Below the pieces are notes generated by a model that was given only the letters and a program-made list of their open reading frames with translations, searched no databases and was not told where the DNA came from. Made by a program: the position numbers and the translations under genes. Shown piece by piece: positions 1-11,403 of a DNA stretch of 64,000 nucleotides (position 1 is the first letter of the stretch; the number at the start of each line of letters is the position of its first letter). Origin of the DNA: Tanytarsus gracilentus (Eukaryota; Arthropoda; Insecta; Diptera; Chironomidae); NCBI GenBank assembly GCA_038502055.1, contig JAXRKN010000043.1:5270001-5334000 (forward strand). Direction: 5' to 3'.

Positions 1-1801
1 GAGTAGTTCTAGAAATTTTCTTCTCAACACCACGCTTCTCGTAAACAGCAGTCACATGCTGATATTTTTTTTTAAGAAACTAAAATAGGCTTGATCGATT
101 TGTGAGAAAAACTAGATCAGGTATTGTGAAATTTTTGTTCAATTAATTTGCAAAAAAATATCTGAGAATGAATTTGGGATCGTGTGCAAAATTTGTAACA
201 CGTTGATTGAAACGAATAAAAGAAATTTGGTTTTTTAATTCCTGAATTTTATGAAAAAACCTTAAATTTTTTGCTTTATTTTTAAAAATTATGCCAATTT
301 AACTTTACATTAAAAATTCCAGGAAAAATTTCTTTAAATTCATGTTGCATAATTTTGTGATTGATAAAACTGGACAATAAAATAATTCAGATTAATTTTT
401 TAATTATTACACACTCAGCTAAAAATTCCTAAAATCTTAATCATTCAAAAAACGCAAAACCGAAATAAAGTGCGTCACTACCAAAATATATTAATCACAC
501 CTCTTCCGCCTACTTGCTATCACTTTTGATAAATTCACGAACGAAATGAAGCAAAATATTTCTGTTTTTTTTTGATGAGAAAGTGTCTTAAGACAGATGA
601 ATTGGTGGTAGCGAGGAAACGTTAATTTATTTTATTGTCCGACAAAAAATGAGAGCAAAAATTAAATTTATTTGAATGTCTTTCGAGTAATTTAACTCAA
701 ACTGCCGCGGACAATTACATTAGCAAGTGCACACTCTCCTTAAAATATTCGCAACGTCACATGTCAAGCGATCAAGTCTAAGCTAGGGTATAAATTTTTA
801 ATTTTATGTCGTCTGTAAAGTTTTTTCTTGATCTGAAACTTGATACTTTGATAGCATGATTAATTGGCTCACGAGTAACGTGCACATTCTCATACACACA
901 AATGTACATCGTATTTCTATCAAAATCAGTTCCATTCATTTATGGCTTGTCGGCAAATCAATTGCTCCCCATTTGTTGTGTCTTATTAACGTGTCTTGTA
1001 TATGTACATCGAGAGTAAATGTATATATATAAAAATCAATAACCATTGCCGACAGAAAGAAACCTGTTCCGCCATTTCACAATGCACAAGGAGTACAGCA
1101 GTGCCATACATACTAATTGTTGTCGTTTGCCGTCATCGCTGATGCCTCATTTATTGCAAATTGTTATTGATTAAAGCTATATGTATAATGCAATTTGGCT
1201 GGCGTATGTATAGAAGTTATAATAAAGATGTGAGTAGGCCATTTAAGTTAATCGCATTATGGCACTGATTCCATTTAATATCATTCTTTGTTTTGATCTG
1301 TCTTCTTTTTCTCTCGTGTGAAATATTAAAAAAATTAACTTAAACTCACCAAAAATATCTTGAGAATTTCCATTTTTAATTTCTTCGATTGTAAACAATT
1401 TTCCTCGATTTTGATTTTCTTTTGATTCTTTTCGTTTGATATTTTTTTGCGTAAAGTACTTTTTTAATTGATATTTTCTCCCATCGTGCTGGTTCCACGT
1501 GTTTTTATCTTTTGATTTTTATTTAAAATGGTTTAAAAATCACAAATGTGAATTTAATTTCTTTGAACAATTTGAAAGAAAAAACACTTTTTAAAATTCA
1601 CTGTTTTTATTTTTTTTAATAATTCTTATTTAAAATTTCTATTTTACACTGCTTGCATGCACAGCATTTTTTCTATTTTAAATTGAAGTTTTTCGAAATT
1701 AAAACTCTTGATTTAAGAACTTTTTATGAATTTCTTTGAAATAAAAGAAAATATTTTAACCACGAAAAATATTTTTTAAGCGTTTTGTAAGCACATCTTA
1801 C

Positions 1802-1907
1802 CACTTTGAAAGATACTGACGATTTGAAAATGAATAAACTTTTTTATTTTGAGTTCGAGCACACGAGAGTTATCTCGAGTCGCTCTCTCGAGGAATTTTT
1901 TTACTGA
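1802..1907 (-). other. possible non-coding first exon of an off-window gene
   Basis: On the minus strand an initiator-like TCAGT (plus 1903-1907) is followed about 100 bases later by a good splice donor, AAAGTG then GTAAGA (exon side ending at 1802). This is the layout of a short 5' untranslated exon whose gene would lie left of the window. No coding content is visible, and either signal could arise by chance in AT-rich DNA. Confidence 0.2.
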
Positions 1908-2088
1908 GAGTGAGTTTGTACCGGCAAGCGATTTGCTGGTTGTTGTGAGAGGTTGCAAGCCATTTTTTTCTTGAAGGAGGATAAAGTTGATTTTTTGTTG
2001 TTGTAAAAATTTCTCGAGAGTGAATAAGAAGAGGAATTTGGGAAGATATGCGAAGATGATGGAATGAAGGAAATCTCGAACGATGCTC

Positions 2089-2108
2089 GTGTGTGTGTGT
2101 GTGTGTGT
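2089..2108. repeat. GT dinucleotide microsatellite
   Basis: Uninterrupted GT run of about ten units in otherwise non-coding DNA. Confidence 0.9.
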
Positions 2109-4487
2109 GATGCTGTGAGAGTACAAAGATTTTTTAAAGCCTAAATTCCATTTGAAAATTCCTATTATGTCCCTATAGAAATTCATGAATAGTTCAGGCA
2201 AAGAATTTTGATGAAAAGAAGTTAATTTTTTTCTTCTCTCTTTTTTTATGTCGGACTATTTTAATAGTTGGCGCTAAAACTCATGGAGTGGGGTTCCTTT
2301 AGACACAGAGGTGTTTTTCTTTATATTATGCACTTTTATCCCTAAGAGAGTTGTGTGAAGAGATAATTGAATTTCATGCTTGAATTACGCATTTTTTGCA
2401 GCTCCAGTGGCTCAGCGAGACCCTAAGTTATCCCGATAATTTTCTTCACTTGTGCTTAATCTACGACTAAATTTCGAGCTCAATGTCATGCTTCCTCGCT
2501 TAATTTGGCTTCATCTCGATGTATCTCTCAGCACATGTGAAATAATAAAGAATTAAAATTGAATTTATTCAGTTATTTTTAATCTAAATTTATTTACAGC
2601 GATCGTGACGCGTAGATACGGTTTTTGAGTAATTTAAGCGACCTCGAGTTGCAATAAATGAAATTATATTGCAGTCAATTTAATTTTTTAATAAGGGTCG
2701 CCATGATCAATTGTTTTGCACTTGAGGTTTTGCTCCACCGATCGCATTCATGACTTTTAATTTTGTTTGATGGTTCTTGGTAATTGTTTAAGTTTTGAGT
2801 AGGTGCAGTTAAAATGAACGCAAGAGGTGCTTAAAAATTTGTTCTTTTGAATGAAATAATTTTTTAAAATGAGAATAAAATTTTAATTTCAAATGCGCAA
2901 ATGAGTGAATTGGTCTGCACAACTATTTCGAGGGTGATAAAATATTTAAGGGAACTAACGGAGGTGTGCGAGTTAATTAAGTCTTCGCTGATCTTAGCTA
3001 ATTCGATTTTAGGCCTTTTTCGTTTCTTCACGGAATGCGTTTTTTTAAACTCTCCGGAAGGTTTACGCGTTCCATATAAACTGCTTGACATCTGTCTTTG
3101 AAGTTGTAATCTCGATAACGGAATGCTTTGATAGCGGCAAAAACCATATTTTTGATTTCGCTGCCACAAAAATAACTGTGCGAGGAGGCGATGTCAGGCG
3201 CCCGTTAAGATGATCCATCCAACTTTGCTTACAAAAAAACTTTTTTCCGAATTGCTGGTTTCCCTTGCCCTTGAGAAAAGGACACAAAATGTAATCGAAC
3301 GCGACTAAAAAAATTGAAAATTATTAAACTTATGTTGGCAATTTACATAAAGCATAAACTTACAGCGTTTACTGTTGGATGGACACATCTCGTGCACGAG
3401 TGACGCTGTTCTTTGCATATTATGCACAGCTTCTCATTTCTCCTCCTTCTACTAATTTTTAAATAATTTTTAATTAATTTTTTTTTAGTAAAATATTTTA
3501 AACTTACCAAAGTGAAACGATCATTCTTTAGTCTTTTCAAAATAATCGCTGGTAAAATCAATTTCATTGATTCTCCGATAGATCCAATTTTAAAATGTCA
3601 TGCTGGCATTCTTCTGGCTTGTTCAACAGGTGTCCGACAGTAAAAATGAAAGTGTTTGGCTCCTCAAAGTCAGGAACTTCAATTCAGTTTTGATTTGTTT
3701 TAGACTTTAAAAAAATATAATTAAATTTGTATTGAAATAATTTTTTTTTAAAAATATTGATTGTTTTAAATGTGGAGGTCTCCTTCAAAAATGTGTAATT
3801 TGCTTTCGAACTTCGAGAGGTACAGCTTAAATTATTTTTGCCAAAAACTGATCATTGGGGTCACGGTTTGGCGCTCTTCTTCGGCATCTACTCTCAAGTC
3901 ATCTTGGTCTCCTCTTGCCATGTGTCCGTCTTCAAAGTTTGTCCTTCGCTTTGAACAACGAAGTAATCTTGGTCCTCTTGACGACATTGAACATGAAATT
4001 TTATTGGCTTTTTTTTGGGGAATTGTAGATAACATGCGATATTTGAAGATGATGGATATTATTTGGAAGAAATTTTAAAGTATTGGAGTAGACGTTGAAC
4101 AAAATTTTGTCCTGCGATTGTGAGCTATGAAAATTTAAATATATTTTATTTTTTTTTTTGTTGAAATTGAGAGAAAAAAAATGTCACGAGTGAAGAGAGG
4201 AAAAAAAGCAGAGTGAAGAGAGGAAAAAATTTAAAATATTTAATTAATTAAAAAATTGATAAATTAAAAGATCAAATAAAATATGAGAAAAATAAAATAT
4301 TTAAATGAGCGAACTTACATTGTTGGTCGTCTTCAAGATGATTTTCGATAAACTTTTGCTCTCTCCTCCGGCCGTTTATTTTTAATTTTTTTTTGTTTTC
4401 CTTTTCATCGTCATCGAATTTTGATATTCAAATGATACATCCAGCTCATCGACATCCAGATCCGAGAATTCACCACTTGAGTCCATT

Positions 4488-4581
4488 TTTATTGGTTTTT
4501 TTTTATTTTTTTTTTTTAAATTTGGTTTTTTTTTTTTTGGGTTGCGACCAAGGGGTGTTAATTTTTTTTTTTTTTTTAATT
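4488..4581. repeat. long T homopolymer tracts
   Basis: Several runs of 8 to 16 T separated by a few bases. They lie immediately upstream, on the minus strand, of the MDSSGEF fragment of the decayed gene. Such tracts are prone to length errors in sequencing, which bears on whether nearby frame breaks are real. Confidence 0.8.
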
Positions 4582-5959
4582 AAGATTAAAAAATGAGAAG
4601 GAGTAGGTTTTTTTTGAAAGCAATTATGTGCAGTTGTAATTTTTTATTTTCCTAATTTTCCAAATCCTTTTTATTACTACTAGTTCCGGGACTCGATATA
4701 AAGGGCATTGAAAAATCTTCCGGTATAAATTAAAAATGTTGCTGCGGTTCCCAAAGAATTTAATACCAGCTCTAACTGGCTCAACGTACAGCTCTGTTCT
4801 CCTCTCTTTTTAAAAATTTTTCATTTTTTCATGCATTTTTTTGTCGTATCCAACGAATGTTCACTCAATGTTCTTTTAAGTAACGTAATTGATCAAATGC
4901 TTCCAAGTGCTCAGAATGTAGGACAAGTGGTGGGGGATGCTGATGTAAAAAGATTAAACTAAAAATTAAATAAATTTAAAATAAATTAATTAAAAATTAA
5001 AGAAAATTTAAAATTTGAGGATGTGTCGGAAGAGGTGTGAAAAGATATCAGTAGAGTATTGAAAATTTTGAAAGAACTGGTAGAGCTGCTTCTTCGACGG
5101 TGCCACGATGATTTTCGAAGGCTCTTCACGAAACCAATCATATTTAAATTGATGTCAACTATGTCCTCGCTATTCAAATATTTAAATTTTTTTGAGCACA
5201 ATTCACCCAGAGAGGCGCTAGTAGATGCGGTAAACAGTATAATTGAAGTCCAGCAACTGACGAAGAGTTGTCGAATCCCCGGTCGACGACAACGAAGGAT
5301 GCTGTGGGTTGAGCTTTTTTCTTTTCTTGCAAAATCGTCTCATCGTCGCTTTCGAATTGTAAACATATGGTTAATTAATTGTAAGTGAATCTTTTGAAGT
5401 TTGTTAAAGTTGCAAGATACGAGTTGATGTTTCCCTGATAATATTATTGTGATGAAGGCGGAATTTTTGTTTTAAATGATTTGCGTAAATCTTTTTTTAG
5501 CTGTGTCCTGACCTGAGACAGTTGTGGCTCATTTCTCTGATGTTGAGAAACGTCCGACATAGTGGAATTGAGAGCCCTAATATTAACGTCTGCCTCATAT
5601 GACTCCTCAAATTCCTCTTTGACTTCTTCTCCAGGATTTCAATTTGATTTCTTCAATTTTTGCGATAATCTCTTGAGAGTAGATTTGCTTATACTTTTGC
5701 TCTTCAGAATCTATTTCCATTGGTTGATCGCTAAAATTTTATGCTTGGCATAATTTTTCATTGCAAGAAAATTTAAATTGAAATTTACCCCATGATAGTT
5801 GGCTTTTTGGGTTGAACTTCATATTCGTCTGATGAGATATCAATTACATATGAGGTGCATTAATAAAACTCATGATGCGGCGATTAAGAATGTCTTTTTT
5901 TTAATTTTTAAATAAATTTTTGAACTCGCGAGTTTTCGAAAATTTTTCTCCATGTTCCT

Positions 5960-6122
5960 TTTTTTCTCTTGAGTGTATTTTTTCTCTTGAGTCGATTTTT
6001 TTTTTTGGTATTTCTGTGGTGATTTTTTTCTTTTGTTTTTTTTCTTGTAGTCGGTATTTTTTCTTTGTAGTCGGTGATTTTTTTTTTTGTGTCGGTGATT
6101 TTTTTTTTCTCTTGTAGTCGTG
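5960..6122. repeat. degenerate T-rich tandem repeat
   Basis: Irregular tandem units of roughly 17-25 bases, each a T run plus TCTTGAGT, TCTTGTAGTCG or GTCGGTGAT. Read on the minus strand they give a Lys-rich low-complexity peptide with KKKITDTKKKITDYKEKI. The open frame there is most likely a by-product of the repeat and not a gene. Confidence 0.6.
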
Positions 6123-6494
6123 ATATTTTAATTTTAAAAAAATAGGAAAGAGAAACGTAAGATATTTTTATTACTAGCATAAACGAATTAAGCGTCATAT
6201 GGGTTTCTAATTGACATCTGAGATGCAAGTAAGAATTAAATGGGGGATTGAAATTATTAAGTGTTAATTATGGAATTTTTTTTTGGGAAAAATTAGTTCT
6301 GGAAAAAAAACGGTGATATATTCGCTTCCCGTATTGTCCAGATCCCGAATTCATCTCCATTTTGGATTGCGTGATTTAGTGTTTAAAGGAGATTATCCAT
6401 GATCTGAATAAAACATTCAAAATATCTGGAAGCAAAGGCTGAAAGTGCATTTGTCAAGTCCAATTGATCGGAAAAATGATGTTATGGGTTCCAT

Positions 6495-9361
6495 TTGTTG
6501 AAAGAACCCGTCGTCAAAATTAAAGCATATGCTATTAATCACTTCTTCCGGATTTCAAGCATGAGTCATTGTCCGTTGCACTGGCAAATTAATTTATGGC
6601 GCTCAAATGAATTTGCAATCATCTCCCTTCCATCTCATCTACACTTCCGTCTCTTCATCAGACATTGGTTAGCCTTCAAATAAAGATGAAAATTAAGGCA
6701 CAAATGGCACAAAATATTTTGAATGATCCCCAAAAATGAAAGGTGTAATTATTTAAGTATGTTGAATTGAATTTAGGATTAAAAAGTGTGGTTAAATGGG
6801 AAATTATTGCCATTTAGCCGGAAATATGAAGAATACTTGAGCAAGTAATTAATTAGAAATGTTGTTATAGGGACGGTCAAAGATGTAGAAGCTATAGCAA
6901 TACTAATAATTAAATATTGTAGCGAAATAGAAGAATAGTCTTAAAAAAGATGTCGCATAAAATGGTTTTGATATTCGTCACATTACATGAAAATTTTAAA
7001 CAAGATTAAAAAAAACAAAAAAGTAAAAAGGATATAAAAATAAAAAAATAAAAAGGGAGTGGTAGGGTTATGGGTTTTTTCTTTTAGTTTGTTCCTGCGA
7101 TTATAATTTATTATTAAAGTGATTAAGATCTGAAAAAATAATAAATTAAAGATTAGATGAAGTGATGCCGATTGAATAAAATGGGTTAATGGTAAGAAAT
7201 GTTATTAATTTGGGAATTTTTAAAATTTGTTGTTTCTTTTGGGTTGTGTGTTTGGTTGTATTTTTTCGTTAATGCGAGAAATTTATTGATTTTTAGCAAA
7301 TATGTTTAGACTTTCCTTTTAATTTTATTTTTTTGATTATTCTTGATAAATATCGTGAATTTTTTTCGATCGTCATTTAAAAACTTTTTCTTGACTTTGG
7401 AAAATAATCGAAAATTATTTTTCATGGTTTTTAATCAATTTTAATTCAAAATGTTCATTCTAAAATGTTTCAAACTTTCAATGATAAAAAATTTGACTCA
7501 CTTCGAGATTTTGTCTGCAATGCAACGAAAATGGAGGTGGAAAATAACCCAGGAACACAAACAATCGCTATGATTTAGTTCGGAAATTCTTAAATGTTTG
7601 TCTGAAAATGTCGTCAAAGTGTTTTTGATTCCTCACAATAATTTTCATAGAAATTCGTCAATTTCACTCCCAAAATCTTCGATGGTGATTTTAATTGTGG
7701 ATAATCATTATGAGGTCTAAGAAATATTTTAATTTTTACAACCCACGCTTAAATCCTTAAAAAAGTTTCATTGAGAAATTTTTGTCTAAAGCCACAAAAG
7801 TTCTCAACCAAAATAACTCTCAACTCTTCTTTTGGATATTGAAAAATTTCCAGCATCCATCACGTCATCGAGATAAAATTTGCAAATTTTCAGCCCTAAT
7901 TCGATAGCATAAAATTGGTTGTAATCTAGCTTGCAAACTATCATCGCAATAAAATTTATTCAAGTCAATCTAATCGAATTGAATGACGCAAAATGAGTTT
8001 GAAAGGATGTGAGGATCTACATTGGATTAATGAGTGTCTTATCATGCATTTTCTCGCTTTCCAATAATGAGCATTGATTTTGTATGTAAAAGATTATTAA
8101 CATCTTTTTGCTAAATCTAATTTATCAAATTTATCTCGAAAGAGCGTTCGAGAAAAAAAATATTCAAAAAATTTATCTGAAAGCACAATGTAGAGTTAGA
8201 GGGAGAGGAAAAACAAGCGCGTTACTTTCGTTAAAGGAGAAATGAAGGACAACGGTGATAGCATCAAGCACTGTTGAGGAAATGTGAGCGCGTTTAAGAT
8301 ATGATAAAATTACCGGTCGAATTCACTCGGCACATTTTCTTTACAAACTACGTCAATTCTAAATAGATGAATGACTTTTACATCGTGAATCACGAGATAT
8401 GTAAAAAATTAGTGGGTGAGAGGAAATTTTTGAAGCACACACATGCTAAATAATTTTTTTTTCGTCTACACGGGAAAAATGAGTTTGACGCGACTCAAAA
8501 TGCGAACGTGGAAGAGAAAAAAATAAATTTTTGCAGGCGTTTTCTTTTCTCACTCACTTAAAAAATATGTCAATCGACCTTAGGCATAGTAAAAAGTTTT
8601 CTCACTGACAATTTCTGAAAATTTCATCATCACTTTCGCCTTTTTTTATCAGCAACATAAAGTATTACATCACTTGATCGGAAAATGGAAAATTTCTTTC
8701 ATAACTTAACCTCAATGTGCACATAATCACAACAACCACTGTCAACATATTTTTCTCTCAATCTTCTCTTATCACTAACTCATCTTAACTCACCATTTTG
8801 AAAATCATGAAACATTGCTTTACCACTGATACTTGATTATTTTTTTTCATACGTCGTGTCGTGTCATTCGAATGAACTGAGCATCAAAGCGCTGTTACAA
8901 GAGACTTTTATATATATCGCCTTCGTGCCGTCTCATTTTGGCACACATATTGGAAAATTATTAAAATGTGGGGATGCGCAGAAGCAATTTAAGCGCCGAG
9001 CGATTGAGAGAGTGAGAGAGAATATATGTTTGATTCATAAATGAGAAGAAAATTTTTGTTTTTACTCGCATCGTGGAGGAAAATTCTCAATTGAGACGAG
9101 AAAATTCATGATTTACATGCATTCTCATTAGACCACGTGGCTAGCTTTATACACGTGGCGATGAAAATGTGATTCATTAATTAAAAAACCGTTAATTAAA
9201 ATGTTTTAATTGAAGAGTTTCAAAAGAATTTCACTCAATTAATTTATGGATTTCCACAATTTTGTGATTTTGAAACGTGATTTTAAAAAATCAATTTGTA
9301 ACGTATAGAAAATATTTAAATAACTCGTCAAGTTTACGATTTTCATTCAACTTGCCCTAGA
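6495..9361. other. AT-rich spacer upstream of ZNF367-like gene
   Basis: About 2.9 kb with no convincing gene. Around 6,620-6,640 on the minus strand a short MSDEETEV piece stops at once, and may be the outermost trace of the decayed gene. The rest is homopolymer-rich AT sequence with no RNA gene that I can see. Confidence 0.45.
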
Positions 9362-9369
9362 GCGCGAAA
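9362..9369. promoter_or_regulatory. E2F-type site upstream of ZNF367-like gene
   Basis: GCGCGAAA, the reverse complement of the E2F consensus TTTCGCGC, lies about 190 bases before the start codon in a GC-poor region. ZNF367 is a cell-cycle-linked factor in other animals, so E2F control is plausible. Binding is inferred. Confidence 0.45.
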
Positions 9370-9557
9370 AAAACAATCCAATTCCCCTAAAAGAGCTCGA
9401 AAAATTTTAATTGTTTCACAATATTTTTTAAATTTCATTAAGTTTTAAGGCACTTTAAAGTATCAAATTGAAATTAAATTGTTCGCAACAAATTCACTTA
9501 CATGATCAGCATATTTGTTTTTTCCTCGACAACGAATTGCATTGAAGATTGCAAAAA

Positions 9558-10956
9558 ATGAATTCAACAACGCCAAATAAAACAACAAATTTTTCAGCGA
9601 GTCCATCAACAGAAAATTGGTCGTGGCTGCCAAATGCCGACGAATCGCCATCATCGTCGAGTGGAAATCAGAATTATCTCAACAGAAGCTTCGATAGCGG
9701 AACGCAGGGCAGTGCATCGCGTCGAGGCAGACCAAAATCTGAAATTTTAAATTTACTCATGGCCGAAGGAACAACATCTCCATCCAATATCAAGTGTAAA
9801 TTTTGTAATCGCGTCTTCCCACGAGATAAATCACTCTCGGCACATCTCAGAACGCACACAGGTGGGTTGAGTTTAATTTAGAAAAACATCAGACGAGATA
9901 AAATTCCAATTTACTGAGGTTATAAGAATCTAATGGTAATTTTTCAATTATTTTTTAGGTGAACGTCCTTATGTTTGTGACTTTCCTCTCTGCAATCGGG
10001 CATTTACACAGAGTGGCCAGTTAAAAACCCATCAACGCTTACATACGGGTGAACGACCCTTCTCCTGTTCAGCTCTTAATTGCCAAATGAGATTTACACA
10101 TGCAAATAGACATTGTCCAGATCATCCATATGAAGCACTAAAGAGAAATGATGATGACTTGATTTTCAATCCACAACCGGAAGAACAAAGCATTGAAATT
10201 CTCAAATGGCTACAAAAGTATCGCGAAGATCGACAACAACAGTTGATACAGCAACAAAATCAATCTCCGTCACCTTCATCAGCAGCAGCAGCAACGAGAA
10301 AAACTCCCAAAAGACCTCTCACAACTTCCTCATCAACAACAAAGGACAATGATGAGAACAAGCGCCGAGTTTTTGGAAGATCTGCACTCAACTCGAAAGG
10401 AAATAGCAATTGTGATACGAGTAATGAAATATCATCACCGAGTAAGGCGGCTAGAAAAGGCTTAATGTGTGAATTAGATATGAATGCAGGAACTGCTGAA
10501 AATTGCATTCAAAATTCAACGCCCGTTCATCATCCCGACTCAACAGACTTTTCCTCTTCCGTTACGAGCAGTCCCATATCGACAAACAAACAAAAGCACT
10601 GCCGACCCAAAGTTATTCTATGGAAGGAGCCAATTGATGGCAACGACGAAGATGAATTGATGAACAGTGAAAATGTTCTGAAAGAAAATTCAACTTGCAA
10701 TAGCGCCATTACTTCTGTTGTGGCGTCGCCTGTTAAGAAATTAATAAATCCTAAAAAGAAGTGGCTCCGTGAGGCTTGGCAGGAGGATCTTGCACGTCCC
10801 CTCGACTATGGCACTAACCATCCACTTTATAAATCTGATAATGGAAATTGGCAAATGTCATCTCTATCGCAAACGACATCATCGAATCCCAATGAGAACC
10901 GACCAAGTGTGTTAATGATGGCTCGTTTATCGCCATCGCTGGCTAAAGAAAATTAA
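9558..10956 (+). CDS. ZNF367: ZNF367-like C2H2 zinc finger transcription factor
   Basis: Two coding exons, 9558-9861 and 9959-10956, join in phase to give about 433 residues. The join falls inside the linker HTGERPY between fingers. Finger 1 is CKFCNRVFPRDKSLSAHLRTH and finger 2 is CDFPLCNRAFTQSGQLKTH. A third, atypical Cys/His motif follows (CSALNCQMRFTHANRHCPDH), which with HPYEALKR is the signature of ZNF367, a nuclear DNA-binding regulator linked to the cell cycle. The N-terminus is Ser/Asn-rich with a GRPKSEIL segment. The C-terminal 250 residues are low complexity (Gln, Ser) with a conserved-looking KKWLREAWQEDLARPL stretch. At 433 residues it is longer than the human protein (about 350) because of this tail. 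The first ATG of the open frame was taken as start. An AATAAA lies at 11119. Confidence 0.88.
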
Positions 10957-11403
10957 ATTTAAAATATATATATTCTTTGAGTTCTATAATTGCACGCCTC
11001 GGCCTTTTAAAAAATCTCTTTCGTACACCTTTCGTTCTTTACTTGAGATTTTTTATTCTTGCACGGGAAATATTTTAACTTTTACATTATAAGAATGTAT
11101 GACTATAACTTTTTAAAAAATAAAGAGAAATCTTTGTACTATCTTTGAAAATTTAACGGTTTGAATTTTTTTGAATTTTTTAACGGTTTTTCTTGAGGGG
11201 TTCATAAATTTTTTATCTTAATTAGTTTTGTATTAAAATAAATCAACAAACCTCTTTGAATCTGAATATATTCATGTTTAAACAATTTAATTTAATTTAT
11301 TATGATTTCTTTTGCAACCCCCTAGTGTAATTAATTTTGGCGCCAATTCTTATTTTGCAAGTGTGTGCGTGTATTGAAGTAAACAAAATATTATTTAATT
11401 AAA
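10957..11403. other. spacer between ZNF367-like gene and DNA polymerase delta
   Basis: Contains the ZNF367-like 3' end (AATAAA at 11119-11124), AT-rich spacer, and the polymerase delta promoter with its E2F-type palindrome. No extra gene seen. Confidence 0.6.
11337..11346. promoter_or_regulatory. palindromic E2F-type site upstream of DNA polymerase delta
   Basis: The perfect palindrome TTGGCGCCAA stands 58 bases before the polymerase delta start codon and contains the E2F core on both strands. Replication genes are classic E2F targets in insects and vertebrates. The role here is inferred from sequence and position. Confidence 0.6.

Larger units (their letters stand above)
1..2960. other. AT-rich gene-free stretch
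   Basis: I see no coding region here: open frames are short, rich in Phe/Lys/Asn codons from AT-rich DNA, and match no family I know. The only ordered elements are a GT microsatellite and a possible minus-strand first exon near 1.8-1.9 kb, listed separately. It may be upstream or intronic DNA of a gene beyond the left edge. Confidence 0.5.
2990..6494 (-). pseudogene. decayed intron-containing gene, family unknown
   Basis: On the minus strand a series of protein-like fragments appears in order but in shifting frames. They are: a piece starting MEPITSFFRSIGL (6494 downward; BESS-like only by eye); an acidic exon with ISSDEYEVQPKKPT (5855-5789) ending at a good donor; its partner exon from 5730 (DQPMEIDSEEQKY) that shifts frame into EEVKEEFEESYEAD; FESDDETILQEKKKAQ (5375-5270); a run including RTELYVEPVRAGIKFF (4810-4620); MDSSGEFSDLDVDELD (4486 downward), one frame off from the following EQKFIENHLEDDQQ; a Cys-rich piece with LCIICKEQRHSCTRC (3450-3364); and a last piece with AIKAFRYRDYNFKDRC (3190-2990). 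Canonical splice sites persist, so it is not a processed copy. At least three frame breaks argue for decay. A transposon relic is an alternative. Confidence 0.45.

Noticed and set aside
1776..2201. 141-residue minus-strand frame
   Set aside because: Made of AT-rich codons and a GT microsatellite read as His-Thr; likely untranslated.
3770..4078. 102-residue plus-strand frame
   Set aside because: It is the antisense of coding-like fragments on the minus strand (decayed gene).
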